NCBI GenBank assembly: GCA_963643925.1
Contig: CAVINS010000046.1
Location: 1-28,736, forward strand
Source: Phocaeicola_A sp963643925
Lineage (GTDB): Bacteria > Bacteroidota > Bacteroidia > Bacteroidales > Bacteroidaceae
DNA length: 28,736 nucleotides
Direction: 5' to 3'
Shown: in pieces, positions 7,831 to 15,691 of the stretch
Layout: the number at the start of each line of letters is the position of its first letter
Position numbering within the stretch: position 1 is the first letter of the stretch
The notes under the pieces: generated by a model
Seen by the model: the letters and a program-made list of their open reading frames with translations, nothing else
Databases searched by the model: none
What the model was told of the DNA's origin: nothing
Translations under genes and position numbers: made by a program

Positions 7831-10710
7831 TTACTTGCTGAAGTATTGCAGTATCCCCCTCATGATGTGCTCCCGGTCCGTTCGCCCGGTGATGCTCTCG
7901 AACGGGAATCCCAACACGAACACACTGTAGTCCGCACCCTTGTAGGCGGTGCCGGCTCCCATGTTGCCGTCGGTGTAGGCAAAGGCGGAGATGGCTCCGG
8001 TGGTGGGGAGGATGCAGGCAGGCTCCGGCACGGCGTAACTCTTCTCGTTCGGTTGCCGATGGATGTGGAAACGGATACCTGTGCCGTACACCTCATCGGA
8101 GGTGGAGCCTGACATGGAGCCGACGGACTGGAACTTCAGTAGGGTAGAGGTGAAGTCCGTCGCCTGACTGTCGCCGACGTAGGCTCCCGAGATGAGCAGA
8201 CGGCCTCCATAACGGCAATAGTCGGACATCCAACGCTGGGCGCTCTCCGTGAAAGGCTGTTTCTCCACTCCGGCGATGTAGTCCACTATGGCATAATCCT
8301 CGGGGTGAACAAGGCCGTCCTCCACAGCGGCGCTGCTGCACGACACGAAGTTGTATCCGCCCGCCGCCTGTATGGCTTTGCCGTGGACGAAGGGATAGTC
8401 GAACGTGTTGCCTGCAATGAGTTTGCCTTCCAGCTCGTCGCCGCTGAATCCCAGTCCGCCCTCAGTCTCTATGCCAATCTTGCTGCGGTCGAAGCCTGTC
8501 TGCTCGCCACAGTATTCGGGGGTGCGGAGATAAGGTACACCGGCATCAGCGCGGAGGTCGAATCCCTGCTGGGTGGCGGTCTGCAGTGTAGCCGGTCCGC
8601 TGAGGCGGTTGAAGCCGTTCACGATTAGGACGGTCTCTGCGCTCTTCTTCATCAGACAGGCGGACAGTGTCTCCGATGGGAAACTCTCGCCGCCCTTGTT
8701 GAGTGCCGCCACCTTGAAGCTGTAGGTCACTCCCGGTTCCAGCTCCTTCTGACAGGAATGGCCCTTCACCACCACGCCATTGTCGAACCCTCCATACCCG
8801 ATGCGGGTGTAGACGATGTAGCTTTGGGGTGTGGCAGTCGGCTCCAGCGGGTCGCTCTGGGGTTCCCAGGTCAGCAGGGCTTTCCGCTTCTTTGCGTTGA
8901 GCTGTACGGCAAAGTGGGTGACAGGCAGCGGTTGCACCGTGTAACTCGTACCGTGCATGGTGGCGATATATTTCAGGATGGATTTGTAGACCGAGCGTCC
9001 AAGGGCGAACTTGAAGTGCGGGTCGTGACCCAACTGCATGTCCGCAAAGTTTTGGTGCGAGAGCGTCTCCAGTATCATGGAGGGCACTTGTGGCACGCGG
9101 CTCTCGCTGTAGTTGCGGTTCCACATGCCGCGGTGCGTCCAGTTCACGCCGAGCGATGCGCTGATGTCCCGCTTCAGTCCGGTGAGCACGATGTCATTCA
9201 GGTCGCGCGATGTGTAGCGGGAAACGGGTGCGCCCAGCAGTCCGTCGTTATGGTCGGTGGTGTAGATGCCCAGGGTGCCGATGAAGTTGTCCTCTCTGGA
9301 GAAGCCCGCGTCGCTGTGTACGCTGACGGACAGTTCGAAGGGGACTTTCAGCCCCTCCTGCCGTGGGTTGTAGACCGATCCGCCCGAGAGATAGTTGAGT
9401 TCCAGGGACCGGGTGTTGATGTCGTCGGCATAGTCGTTGGTACCTTTTCGTCCGTTGTAGACCTGCTCCGGCATCCCTCGCCAGATGGCGCTGTAGCGTG
9501 CCCCCTCGAGGTAGCGCGGCACACCGCTCACTGTCAGCTGTTGCTGTTTGTCGGACGAGCGACCGACGTTGCCCATGCCGCCGCCGAAACGTACGGCATC
9601 GGCAGACACCACGCCCCTGTGCTTGCTCTCGTTGCTCAGCACCACCATACCGTAGTCGTTGTTGCCGCGGTCGAACTCGAACGTCCCCAGGTAGACCCAC
9701 GTGCCGCCGCCCATCTGTTGATTCACTGAGAACTCTGTGGCTCCGCCCTTGTGAAACACCGTGTAGTGGGCGTCGCTCACGCTGTTGGGCAATGTCTGGT
9801 AGGATACGTAGACGGCGTATCGCCCCTCTTCGGGTATGTCGGGAATCCATTCGACAAAAGTCTTCCGGCGCTTCTTCGAAGAGGTGGGCACAGACCTTGC
9901 CGTGCCGTCCTCGAAGGGGTTGTCACCGTCCTGATAGATTGTCTTCACGTGGGCAAATCCTTTGCTGGGACTCGTTGTCCATTGGCTCCGTCGGTTGTTG
10001 TCCTCGTAGTAAAGGCTGCCGGCTGTGCGTGTGTCGTTGTCCACTATCACCTCGTTGGGCTGCCAGTCCCGCTCGCGGGCGGAGTAGACCACGGCTCCCG
10101 CATTCTCCAGCATCGGTAGGATGTAGGGTACCACGAAGGTCTGCGTGAAGAGGTCTTCGGTGGTGCAGAACAGCCGCGGGCGTTGCCACTTCCAGGTGCC
10201 TTCGTCGTTGCGGTAGTATTTGCCGTGGCTCTGGTGCACGGCTACGTGTCGTCCCTCCAGTCCTTCGGTAATCGAGTAGGGGCGTGAGAGATTCTCTACC
10301 CAGGCGTTGCCCTTGTATTCGATGTCGCCCCAGAGCCGTTCTTTGTCCTTGCCTCGCTTCCTTAGCGCGTTGGGTACCAAGTCCTCTATAGGTTTCCCGT
10401 CGGCATGGATGGTGATGGTGTAGCGGTTGACAGGTCCGGGCAGACACATCTTCACGGAGCGGTAGATGCCTTCCACCGTCTCCTTGGTGAAGGTCTGATA
10501 AGCAAAATTCGTCTCGGGATAGATGTCCAGCCGGTGTTCCTCAGGGTTCAGCTCTATAGACTTCAGCTTGGTGTGGCCGATGTTGGCGTATGTGGTCGTG
10601 TAGTTGCTGAAGAACTCCTGCAGACGGGCCTGCACGGTTTGCTGCAGTTGCTGTGCCTGACACAGCAGGCCGACGGTGCACACCGTCAATGTGGACAATA
10701 GTCGATTCAT
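7831..10710 (-). CDS. Secreted N-acetylmuramoyl-L-alanine amidase with inserted golvesin-like domain and Fn3 domain
   Basis: This 959-residue protein belongs to the group often annotated 'xanthan lyase' or 'golvesin C-terminal-like' in Bacteroidota. A signal peptide covers 1-20. Amidase_3 motifs are split: HQSHGKYY (His162) and TTEDLFTQ (Glu185) come before, and SVHSDAGF (His465) and PSMILETLSHQ (Glu548) after, a golvesin/xly-like beta domain at about 230-377 (SLYYEDNN ... SADAVRFGGG). A fibronectin III-like domain follows (about 595-690) and then a C-terminal domain of unknown role (690-959). The zinc ligands and catalytic glutamate appear intact, so it probably trims peptidoglycan stem peptides in the periplasm. 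Activity on xanthan is not supported. It lies 103 bases downstream of an acyltransferase gene, with a hairpin between. Confidence 0.85.
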   Translation of the reverse strand: MNRLLSTLTVCTVGLLCQAQQLQQTVQARLQEFFSNYTTTYANIGHTKLKSIELNPEEHRLDIYPETNFAYQTFTKETVEGIYRSVKMCLPGPVNRYTITIHADGKPIEDLVPNALRKRGKDKERLWGDIEYKGNAWVENLSRPYSITEGLEGRHVAVHQSHGKYYRNDEGTWKWQRPRLFCTTEDLFTQTFVVPYILPMLENAGAVVYSARERDWQPNEVIVDNDTRTAGSLYYEDNNRRSQWTTSPSKGFAHVKTIYQDGDNPFEDGTARSVPTSSKKRRKTFVEWIPDIPEEGRYAVYVSYQTLPNSVSDAHYTVFHKGGATEFSVNQQMGGGTWVYLGTFEFDRGNNDYGMVVLSNESKHRGVVSADAVRFGGGMGNVGRSSDKQQQLTVSGVPRYLEGARYSAIWRGMPEQVYNGRKGTNDYADDINTRSLELNYLSGGSVYNPRQEGLKVPFELSVSVHSDAGFSREDNFIGTLGIYTTDHNDGLLGAPVSRYTSRDLNDIVLTGLKRDISASLGVNWTHRGMWNRNYSESRVPQVPSMILETLSHQNFADMQLGHDPHFKFALGRSVYKSILKYIATMHGTSYTVQPLPVTHFAVQLNAKKRKALLTWEPQSDPLEPTATPQSYIVYTRIGYGGFDNGVVVKGHSCQKELEPGVTYSFKVAALNKGGESFPSETLSACLMKKSAETVLIVNGFNRLSGPATLQTATQQGFDLRADAGVPYLRTPEYCGEQTGFDRSKIGIETEGGLGFSGDELEGKLIAGNTFDYPFVHGKAIQAAGGYNFVSCSSAAVEDGLVHPEDYAIVDYIAGVEKQPFTESAQRWMSDYCRYGGRLLISGAYVGDSQATDFTSTLLKFQSVGSMSGSTSDEVYGTGIRFHIHRQPNEKSYAVPEPACILPTTGAISAFAYTDGNMGAGTAYKGADYSVFVLGFPFESITGRTDREHIMRGILQYFSK

Positions 10711-10753
10711 AACGTGGACGTTGAATTATGCAAATGAATAACCATGAACAAGG

Positions 10754-10777
10754 AGAGGGATCGTCTCCAATCCCTCT
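10754..10777 (-). terminator. Hairpin after the acyltransferase gene
   Basis: AGAGGGAT and ATCCCTCT form a perfect eight-base stem with an eight-base loop, 36 bases after the acyltransferase stop codon. On the minus strand the tail is CCTTGTTC, only moderately U-rich, so termination may be weak and some transcripts could read into the amidase gene. Confidence 0.5.
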
Positions 10778-10813
10778 TCGCTATGTTTGTTGCACTTGGC
10801 AAGTCACTGGCTG

Positions 10814-11368
10814 TCACACCTCGCCGATGGTAAACCGTTTGGGGTGTTTCCCTCTCACGCCCTTGAAGTAGAGCTTTATCTCACGCATGTCTTTGTCGAA
10901 GTCGCCACAAGGGTTGATTTCCTTCTCTAACGTGACACACTTCTTTTCGTAGTCGGGTGCCGCCAGTAGGATGGGAATCTTCGCTTCCAGCGCGATGTAA
11001 TAAAAACCTTTCTTCCAGACGGGGTTCGCCGACCGGGTTCCTTCTGGGGTGATGGCCAGGTGAAAGGTGTCTCGCTTCTTTGCTTCGTCGGACAGCTGGG
11101 CTACCAGTGAGCTTTTCTTGTTTCGCCGGACGGGGATGCCGCCTATGCGGCGGAGGAGTATGCCAAGTGGCCACACGAACCACTCCTTCTTCATCATGAA
11201 CCCCGTTCGTCTGCCGATGGCGGTGTAGAAGATGATGCCCAGCAGAAAATCGAAGTTTGAGGTGTGGGGAGCTACGCAAATGATGTATTTGTCATAGTCC
11301 GGTACGGTAACCTTGGCTGTCCATCCTAATACCTTATAATATATATAGGCGCAGACCGATTGGAGCAT
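10814..11368 (-). CDS. PlsC-type lysophospholipid acyltransferase
   Basis: A 184-residue member of the 1-acylglycerol-3-phosphate acyltransferase superfamily, expected to transfer fatty acyl groups at the inner membrane. The catalytic H-x4-D motif is HTSNFD (His35-Asp40), a glycine/isoleucine-rich segment IGGIPVRR precedes the centre, and the acceptor-binding motif EGTRS is present. It is shorter than classical PlsC (about 240), typical of the small 'glycerol acyltransferase' subgroup, so the natural acceptor (lysophosphatidate, ornithine or aminolipid) cannot be stated. The start codon is one base after the stop of the preceding 93-residue gene, so the two are surely co-translated from one mRNA. 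Confidence 0.87.
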   Translation of the reverse strand: MLQSVCAYIYYKVLGWTAKVTVPDYDKYIICVAPHTSNFDFLLGIIFYTAIGRRTGFMMKKEWFVWPLGILLRRIGGIPVRRNKKSSLVAQLSDEAKKRDTFHLAITPEGTRSANPVWKKGFYYIALEAKIPILLAAPDYEKKCVTLEKEINPCGDFDKDMREIKLYFKGVRGKHPKRFTIGEV

Positions 11369-11369
11369 G

Positions 11370-11651
11370 TCAGTTCAGTTTCTCGAGTTCTGCGACAATC
11401 TCGTTTGTTTGGTTCGACAAGTCCTCTTTCAACTTCTTGAAGTGTCCCTTCACGTTGCCCGGCTCAGGGTGACAGATGCGGGTGATGAGGTCGTCCTGCA
11501 TCTTCAGAATCTTCATCAGTATCTGGGTGCCTTTCTCCTTGTCGGTGTTGGGAACATATGTTATCTGCACAAAACAATCTTGATACAGGATACCTGCAAT
11601 TTTGTTGACCAGCTTCTTCAAATTTCTCTTATTAGCCATATTATTAGACAT
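11370..11651 (-). CDS. Conserved small protein of unknown function
   Basis: A 93-residue, charged, mostly helical protein without signal peptide or membrane segment. A short hydrophobic patch (ILYQDCFVQITYV) lies at about 21-33 and the C-terminus (KKLKEDLSNQTNEIVAELEK) looks coiled-coil-like. I recall similar cytosolic proteins beginning MANKRNLKK in Bacteroides, so translation may start at the second ATG (11639); both are in frame. It sits directly upstream of the acyltransferase with one base between. A TATCTTTA at 11688-11681 is a near-match -7 box. No function is proposed. Confidence 0.75.
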   Translation of the reverse strand: MSNNMANKRNLKKLVNKIAGILYQDCFVQITYVPNTDKEKGTQILMKILKMQDDLITRICHPEPGNVKGHFKKLKEDLSNQTNEIVAELEKLN

Positions 11652-11768
11652 TTATGATGTGTTAGACAATAATTTTGGTGTAAAGATACTCAAAATACTT
11701 TTACGATTGAGAAAAAACACCGAAATTTGCATCCAAACAATTATTAAACACAAAAATTAAGAGTTATT

Positions 11769-13412
11769 ATGACAAAGAGTGCATTACAAATTGCGAGGTC
11801 TGCCTACAACCCGAAATTACCGAAAGCGTTGAAAGGATGTGTGAAGGCTGAACTGGGTTCTTCGACGGAGTCCGTCTCTGACCAGGAGGCTATCCGTAAA
11901 TTATTCCCCAACACATACGGAATGCCTATCGTCCGTTTCGTAGAGGGTGAGGAGAAGTCGTATCCGGCTATCAATGCCGGCGTTATCCTCTCCGGAGGTC
12001 AGGCCCCCGGTGGACACAACGTCATCGCCGGACTGTTCGACGGTCTGAAGAAGATCAACAAGGACAGCCGCCTCTATGGTTTCATACTGGGTCCGGACGG
12101 ACTGGTGCAGCACAACTATATGGAGCTGACAGCTGACATCATCGACGAGTACCGCAACACGGGTGGTTTCGACATCATCGGCTCGGGACGTACGAAACTT
12201 GAGAAAGAGGAACAGTTCGAGAAGGGACTGGAGATCTTGAGACAGCTGAACATCTCCGCACTGGCGATTATCGGCGGTGACGACTCCAATACCAACGCTT
12301 GCGTGTTGGCAGAGTATTTCGCTGCAAAGAAGGCCGGTGTGCAAGTAATCGGTTGCCCGAAGACCATCGACGGCGACTTGAAGAACGATATGATTGAGAC
12401 CTCCTTCGGTTTCGACACCGCTTGTAAGGTATACTCCGAGGTTATCGGCAACATACAGCGCGATTGTAACTCAGCACGTAAATACTGGCACTTCATTAAA
12501 CTGATGGGACGCTCTGCCTCACACATAGCACTGGAGTGCGCCCTGCAGACACAACCGAACATCTGCCTGGTCTCTGAGGAGATAGAGGCGAAGAACATGT
12601 CGCTGGACGATGTGGTGACCTACATCGCTGACATTGTGGCCAAGCGTGCTGCACTGGGACGCAACTTCGGAACCGTGTTGGTGCCTGAGGGCCTGATTGA
12701 GTTCATCCCTGCCATCCGCGACCTGATTGCCGAACTGAATGACCTGTTGGCTTCGAACAAGGAGTTCTCCATGATTAAGAAGTCTGCTCAGCGCGAGTGG
12801 GTCATCTCCAAGCTGTCGGCCAAGAACGCTGCCATCTACGAGAGTCTGCCCGAGGGTGTCGCCAAACAGTTGACACTCGACCGCGACCCGCACGGAAACG
12901 TACAGGTGTCCCTCATCGAGACGGAGAAACTGTTGGCCGACATGGTGGACCGCAAGTTGGCTGAGTGGAAGGCCGAGGGCAAATACAACGGCAAGTTCGC
13001 TACACAGCACCACTTCTTCGGATACGAAGGCCGTTGCGCAGCTCCGTCGAACTACGATGCCGACTATTGCTACTCGCTGGGTTATACCGCTTCCATGCTG
13101 ATTGCCAACGGCAAGACTGGTTACATGTCTTCCGTACGCAATACGACAGCTCCTGCCGACCAATGGATTGCAGGTGGTGTGCCTATCACGGCCATGATGA
13201 ACATGGAACGCCGCAACGGTGAGATGAAGCCGGTCATCAAGAAGGCACTGGTGAAGCTGGATGGCGCTCCCTTCAAGGCATTCGCCGCTCAGCGCGACGA
13301 GTGGGCTGTGGAGACAGACTATGTTTATCCGGGTCCTATCCAGTACTTCGGACCGACAGAGGTTTGCGACCAACCTACCAAGACACTGGTTCTGGAACAG
13401 TCGAACAAATAA
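11769..13412 (+). CDS. pfp: Diphosphate--fructose-6-phosphate 1-phosphotransferase
   Basis: This glycolytic enzyme reversibly phosphorylates fructose 6-phosphate using pyrophosphate instead of ATP. At 547 residues it belongs to the long (plant-beta-subunit-like) PPi-PFK class. Diagnostic motifs are GGDD (169-172), where the second aspartate disfavours ATP, PKTIDGD (197-203) with the PPi-type lysine, and MGRSASH (246-252) for substrate binding. GGQAPGGHN (76-84) forms the phosphate loop. The ATG at 11769 gives a typical N-terminus. I found no convincing TAnnTTTG/TTTG promoter pair upstream. A large terminator hairpin follows the stop codon. Confidence 0.96.
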   Translation: MTKSALQIARSAYNPKLPKALKGCVKAELGSSTESVSDQEAIRKLFPNTYGMPIVRFVEGEEKSYPAINAGVILSGGQAPGGHNVIAGLFDGLKKINKDSRLYGFILGPDGLVQHNYMELTADIIDEYRNTGGFDIIGSGRTKLEKEEQFEKGLEILRQLNISALAIIGGDDSNTNACVLAEYFAAKKAGVQVIGCPKTIDGDLKNDMIETSFGFDTACKVYSEVIGNIQRDCNSARKYWHFIKLMGRSASHIALECALQTQPNICLVSEEIEAKNMSLDDVVTYIADIVAKRAALGRNFGTVLVPEGLIEFIPAIRDLIAELNDLLASNKEFSMIKKSAQREWVISKLSAKNAAIYESLPEGVAKQLTLDRDPHGNVQVSLIETEKLLADMVDRKLAEWKAEGKYNGKFATQHHFFGYEGRCAAPSNYDADYCYSLGYTASMLIANGKTGYMSSVRNTTAPADQWIAGGVPITAMMNMERRNGEMKPVIKKALVKLDGAPFKAFAAQRDEWAVETDYVYPGPIQYFGPTEVCDQPTKTLVLEQSNK

Positions 13413-13434
13413 GTAAGATAGCTTGAACATAAAT

Positions 13435-13508
13435 CGCAGATTGGCGAAGGAGACGGATGCAGGCGGGAGGAGATTCCCGCTGACCGGACGTCGCCAATCT
13501 GCGGTTTT
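13435..13508 (+). terminator. Branched terminator hairpin after pfp
   Basis: A perfect 13-base outer stem (CGCAGATTGGCGA at 13435-13447 with 13491-13503) encloses a second hairpin, GCGGGA (13463-13468) with TCCCGC (13475-13480). It is followed by GTTTTAC. The long outer stem and T-run support termination of pfp, though the inner hairpin makes it more elaborate than usual. It also lies in the leader of the downstream GH25 gene. Confidence 0.75.
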
Positions 13509-13520
13509 ACTTTAAGATAA

Positions 13521-13536
13521 GTGGACGCTGGTCCAC
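13521..13536 (+). promoter_or_regulatory. Small hairpin just before the GH25 start codon
   Basis: GTGGAC and GTCCAC pair around a GCTG loop, ending eight bases before the ATG. No Shine-Dalgarno sequence is present; the eight-base spacer is AT-only. The hairpin could limit ribosome access or simply be chance; this is inference. Confidence 0.35.
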
Positions 13537-13544
13537 ATATATAA

Positions 13545-14531
13545 ATGGTAAAGAAGAAGACACAGGCAAAGACGGACGAAGCGACGGACAAGACGCCCCG
13601 GAAGAAAAGCACCAAAGTCACTAAACCGACACGCACACGCACCACCGTACGCCGAACCAAAAGACCGACACCACGCAGCAATGGGTCCAGTGGGCAAGAG
13701 AAACAACCTTCCGCTCTGCGCCGGCTCATTTCCAAACAGCCCCGTTGGGTCATCTGGACCTTCTCCGGTGCCATCCTTCTGCTCTATGCCGTAGCCCTCT
13801 ACTACTGCTTCCTGCGTCCGTACCTCTATCGGTGGAACACCGAGGACATCTACTTCTACCAACCTGTGGTGCACGGCATCGACATCTCCCACCATCAGGG
13901 AAATGTGGACTGGGCGGCCCTGAACGAGAACCACATACAGGACAGTCCGCTGCAGTTCGTCTTCGTGAAGGCTACCGAAGGATCCGACATGGTGGACACC
14001 ACCTTCCAGCAAAACTTCCAGAATGCCCTCGACTACGGGTTCATCCGTGGTGCGTACCATTTCTTCAGTCCCTTGTCGTCCGCCAGCGAACAGGCTGCCT
14101 TCTTCATCAAGAACGTCAGGCTGCAGCCCCACGACTTGCCTCCTGTGCTGGATGTGGAGCGCCGGGGAACCTATTCATCGGAGTCGTTGCGCACCGAGGT
14201 GAAAACTTGGCTGCGCATTGTGGAGGATTATTATAAGGTGAAGCCCATCATCTACGCTTCGTACAAGTTCAAGCAACGCTACCTCAACGACTCGTTGCTC
14301 AACACCTATCCTTACTGGATTGCCCACTACTATGTCGACACCTTGGAGTACCAAGGCGAATGGACCTTTTGGCAGCACCACGACAATGGCTCGCTGCAAG
14401 GTATTGACGGCGATGTGGACATGAACGTGTTCAATGGCGACCTACATAAGTTACTGCAGTTCACCATTCCAGACGCTTCCACTTCACAGACCGCAGACGC
14501 TGATTCTTGCGAATCCTTACCGCTCGAATAG
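13545..14531 (+). CDS. Membrane-anchored GH25 lysozyme (muramidase)
   Basis: GH25 enzymes hydrolyse the beta-1,4 bond between N-acetylmuramic acid and N-acetylglucosamine. This 328-residue protein has a 67-residue cytoplasmic tail extremely rich in Lys, Arg and Thr, one transmembrane helix (about 68-90), then the GH25 barrel (about 108-305). Catalytic-site residues are Asp113 in GIDISHHQG and Asp203/Glu205 in VLDVE; the terminal barrel motif is DGDVDMNVF. The first ATG is used because the basic tail gives positive-inside topology, placing the enzyme in the periplasm. The gene ends in TAG, showing that TAG works as a stop codon in this organism. It is a cell-wall remodelling candidate rather than a phage lysin, since no phage genes are nearby. 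Confidence 0.92.
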   Translation: MVKKKTQAKTDEATDKTPRKKSTKVTKPTRTRTTVRRTKRPTPRSNGSSGQEKQPSALRRLISKQPRWVIWTFSGAILLLYAVALYYCFLRPYLYRWNTEDIYFYQPVVHGIDISHHQGNVDWAALNENHIQDSPLQFVFVKATEGSDMVDTTFQQNFQNALDYGFIRGAYHFFSPLSSASEQAAFFIKNVRLQPHDLPPVLDVERRGTYSSESLRTEVKTWLRIVEDYYKVKPIIYASYKFKQRYLNDSLLNTYPYWIAHYYVDTLEYQGEWTFWQHHDNGSLQGIDGDVDMNVFNGDLHKLLQFTIPDASTSQTADADSCESLPLE

Positions 14532-14599
14532 GGGCGCTTATTCAAACTCCGCAGGCATAATGACGACAGTTAAATGAGGTGTGGCTCAACGTCGAATGT

Positions 14600-14714
14600 C
14601 CTATATGTTCGTGTGGAAACGGCTTGTATAATCAACTGCCGTTGACCTATATGCAAGTTGTCACTTGACTTATATAATCAAGTGACACTTACCTGTGTAC
14701 TCGTTTATCGGTGA
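14600..14714. repeat. Tandem array B: five degenerate 23-bp units
   Basis: Units start at 14600, 14623, 14646, 14669 and 14692, each 23 bases. Most begin C(C/T)T(A/G)TAT and several end in TTGA or TTA; conservation is partial. The array occupies the gap between the converging GH25 and prmA genes, where I see no other gene. Adjacent units create a perfect inverted repeat listed separately. Confidence 0.7.
14659..14687. repeat. Inverted repeat inside array B
   Basis: TGTCACTTGA (14659-14668) and TCAAGTGACA (14678-14687) are perfect reverse complements separated by nine AT-rich bases. Lying between converging genes it could work as a bidirectional terminator, but neither side has a clear T-run, so a protein-binding site is an equal possibility. 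Confidence 0.6.
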
Positions 14715-14766
14715 CCGCCCTTCGCAAAACCATCCCGACCGTTTGGATTGGCGTCAGTCGTAACGT

Positions 14767-15609
14767 TTATTTCTTTATCAGCTTGATGTCGGCCCAATTG
14801 TCCTTCTCGCGGTAGTGGTCGAAGATGAGGCCCAACCGCTCGCCCTCCTCGCGCAGGTAGGGAATATCCTCAACGTAGAATCCGCTCATGTAGATCTCCG
14901 AGCCCAGATGCATGCAGGCCACGTAGCGCTTCATGTCAGCGAGTAGTATGTTGCGGTTTATGTTGGCGATGATGATGTCGAACATCCGTCCCTCAAGCGA
15001 CGAAGCGTCGCCCAGTTCCACCTGGATGTTGTCCACATGGTTGAGCGCGATGTTGTCCTTGGAGTTGGACACGCACCAGTCATCGATGTCGATAGCTGTC
15101 ACCGGGTCGGCTCCCCGCATGGAGGCCAGGATGGCCAGAATGGACGTGCCGCAACCCATGTCGAGCAACGACTTACCTCGCAGCTCAGCATCGAGTAGCT
15201 CGCCGATAATCAGACTTGTGGTGGCGTGGTGCCCCGTGCCGAAGGCCATCTGCGGATTGATGAGGATGTCGTATTCCGCTTGTGGAATGTTGGTGTGGAA
15301 CGTACTGTGGATGACGCAACGGTCGCCGATGATGATGGGTTGGAAGAAATTCTTCTCCCACTCCTCGTTCCAGTCCTTGTCCTCCTGCGGCTCTATGTTG
15401 TAGCTGATGGTGGTGCCAGGCATGGGGAAGGTATCGATGACTCCCTTCAGCGCATTCTCGTCGAACAACTTTTCCTGTACATAGGCCTTCACGCCCTGCT
15501 CGGCTTCCACGAAACTCTCAAAACCAATCTCGGCGCAGAGGGCCGACAGCACATCGTTCACCGTTTCGCAACAAGGTTGCGTGTGAAATGTCACTTCCAA
15601 GTACTTCAT
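14767..15609 (-). CDS. prmA: Ribosomal protein L11 methyltransferase
   Basis: PrmA methylates ribosomal protein L11 using S-adenosylmethionine. The 280-residue product has an N-terminal L11-recognition domain (about 1-75), the linker motif INPQMAFGTGHHATT (117-131), the SAM-binding LLDMGCGTSILAI (148-160) and the catalytic-loop segment ANINRNIL (215-222). The frame continues 72 codons upstream, but those residues look unlike the family and overlap the promoter region, so the ATG at 15609 (MKYLEVTFHT) is chosen. A TACCTTTG promoter box lies 17 bases upstream, giving a short leader. The gene is divergent from the GHL10 glycosidase. Confidence 0.94.
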   Translation of the reverse strand: MKYLEVTFHTQPCCETVNDVLSALCAEIGFESFVEAEQGVKAYVQEKLFDENALKGVIDTFPMPGTTISYNIEPQEDKDWNEEWEKNFFQPIIIGDRCVIHSTFHTNIPQAEYDILINPQMAFGTGHHATTSLIIGELLDAELRGKSLLDMGCGTSILAILASMRGADPVTAIDIDDWCVSNSKDNIALNHVDNIQVELGDASSLEGRMFDIIIANINRNILLADMKRYVACMHLGSEIYMSGFYVEDIPYLREEGERLGLIFDHYREKDNWADIKLIKK

Positions 15610-15626
15610 CGCTCTTTTTTTGTCCG

Positions 15627-15634
15627 CAAAGGTA
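15627..15634 (-). promoter_or_regulatory. Probable prmA promoter (-7 box)
   Basis: On the minus strand this reads TACCTTTG, an exact TAnnTTTG match, 17 bases before the prmA ATG. Its mirror-image partner for the opposite gene lies 21 bases away, so the -33 region of each promoter coincides with the -7 box of the other. Confidence 0.6.
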
Positions 15635-15655
15635 TGAAAAAATATGGGTAAATAG

Positions 15656-15663
15656 TACCTTTG
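15656..15663 (+). promoter_or_regulatory. Probable promoter of the GHL10 glycosidase (-7 box)
   Basis: TACCTTTG matches the Bacteroidota -7 consensus, 28 bases before the ATG. The only -33 candidate at normal spacing is TATG at 15633-15636, inside the opposing promoter. Confidence 0.6.
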
Positions 15664-15691
15664 CACTCTATATAAATATGCATAGCGTGAA

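Noticed and set aside
8758..9729. A 323-codon plus-strand open frame
   Set aside because: It is a shadow of the large amidase gene and has no recognisable protein features.
7831..10710. Xanthan-degrading lyase
   Set aside because: The label comes from the golvesin/xly-like insert. The catalytic residues visible are those of a zinc amidase.
13545..14531. Phage endolysin
   Set aside because: There is no holin, structural or integrase gene nearby, and the protein has a membrane anchor.
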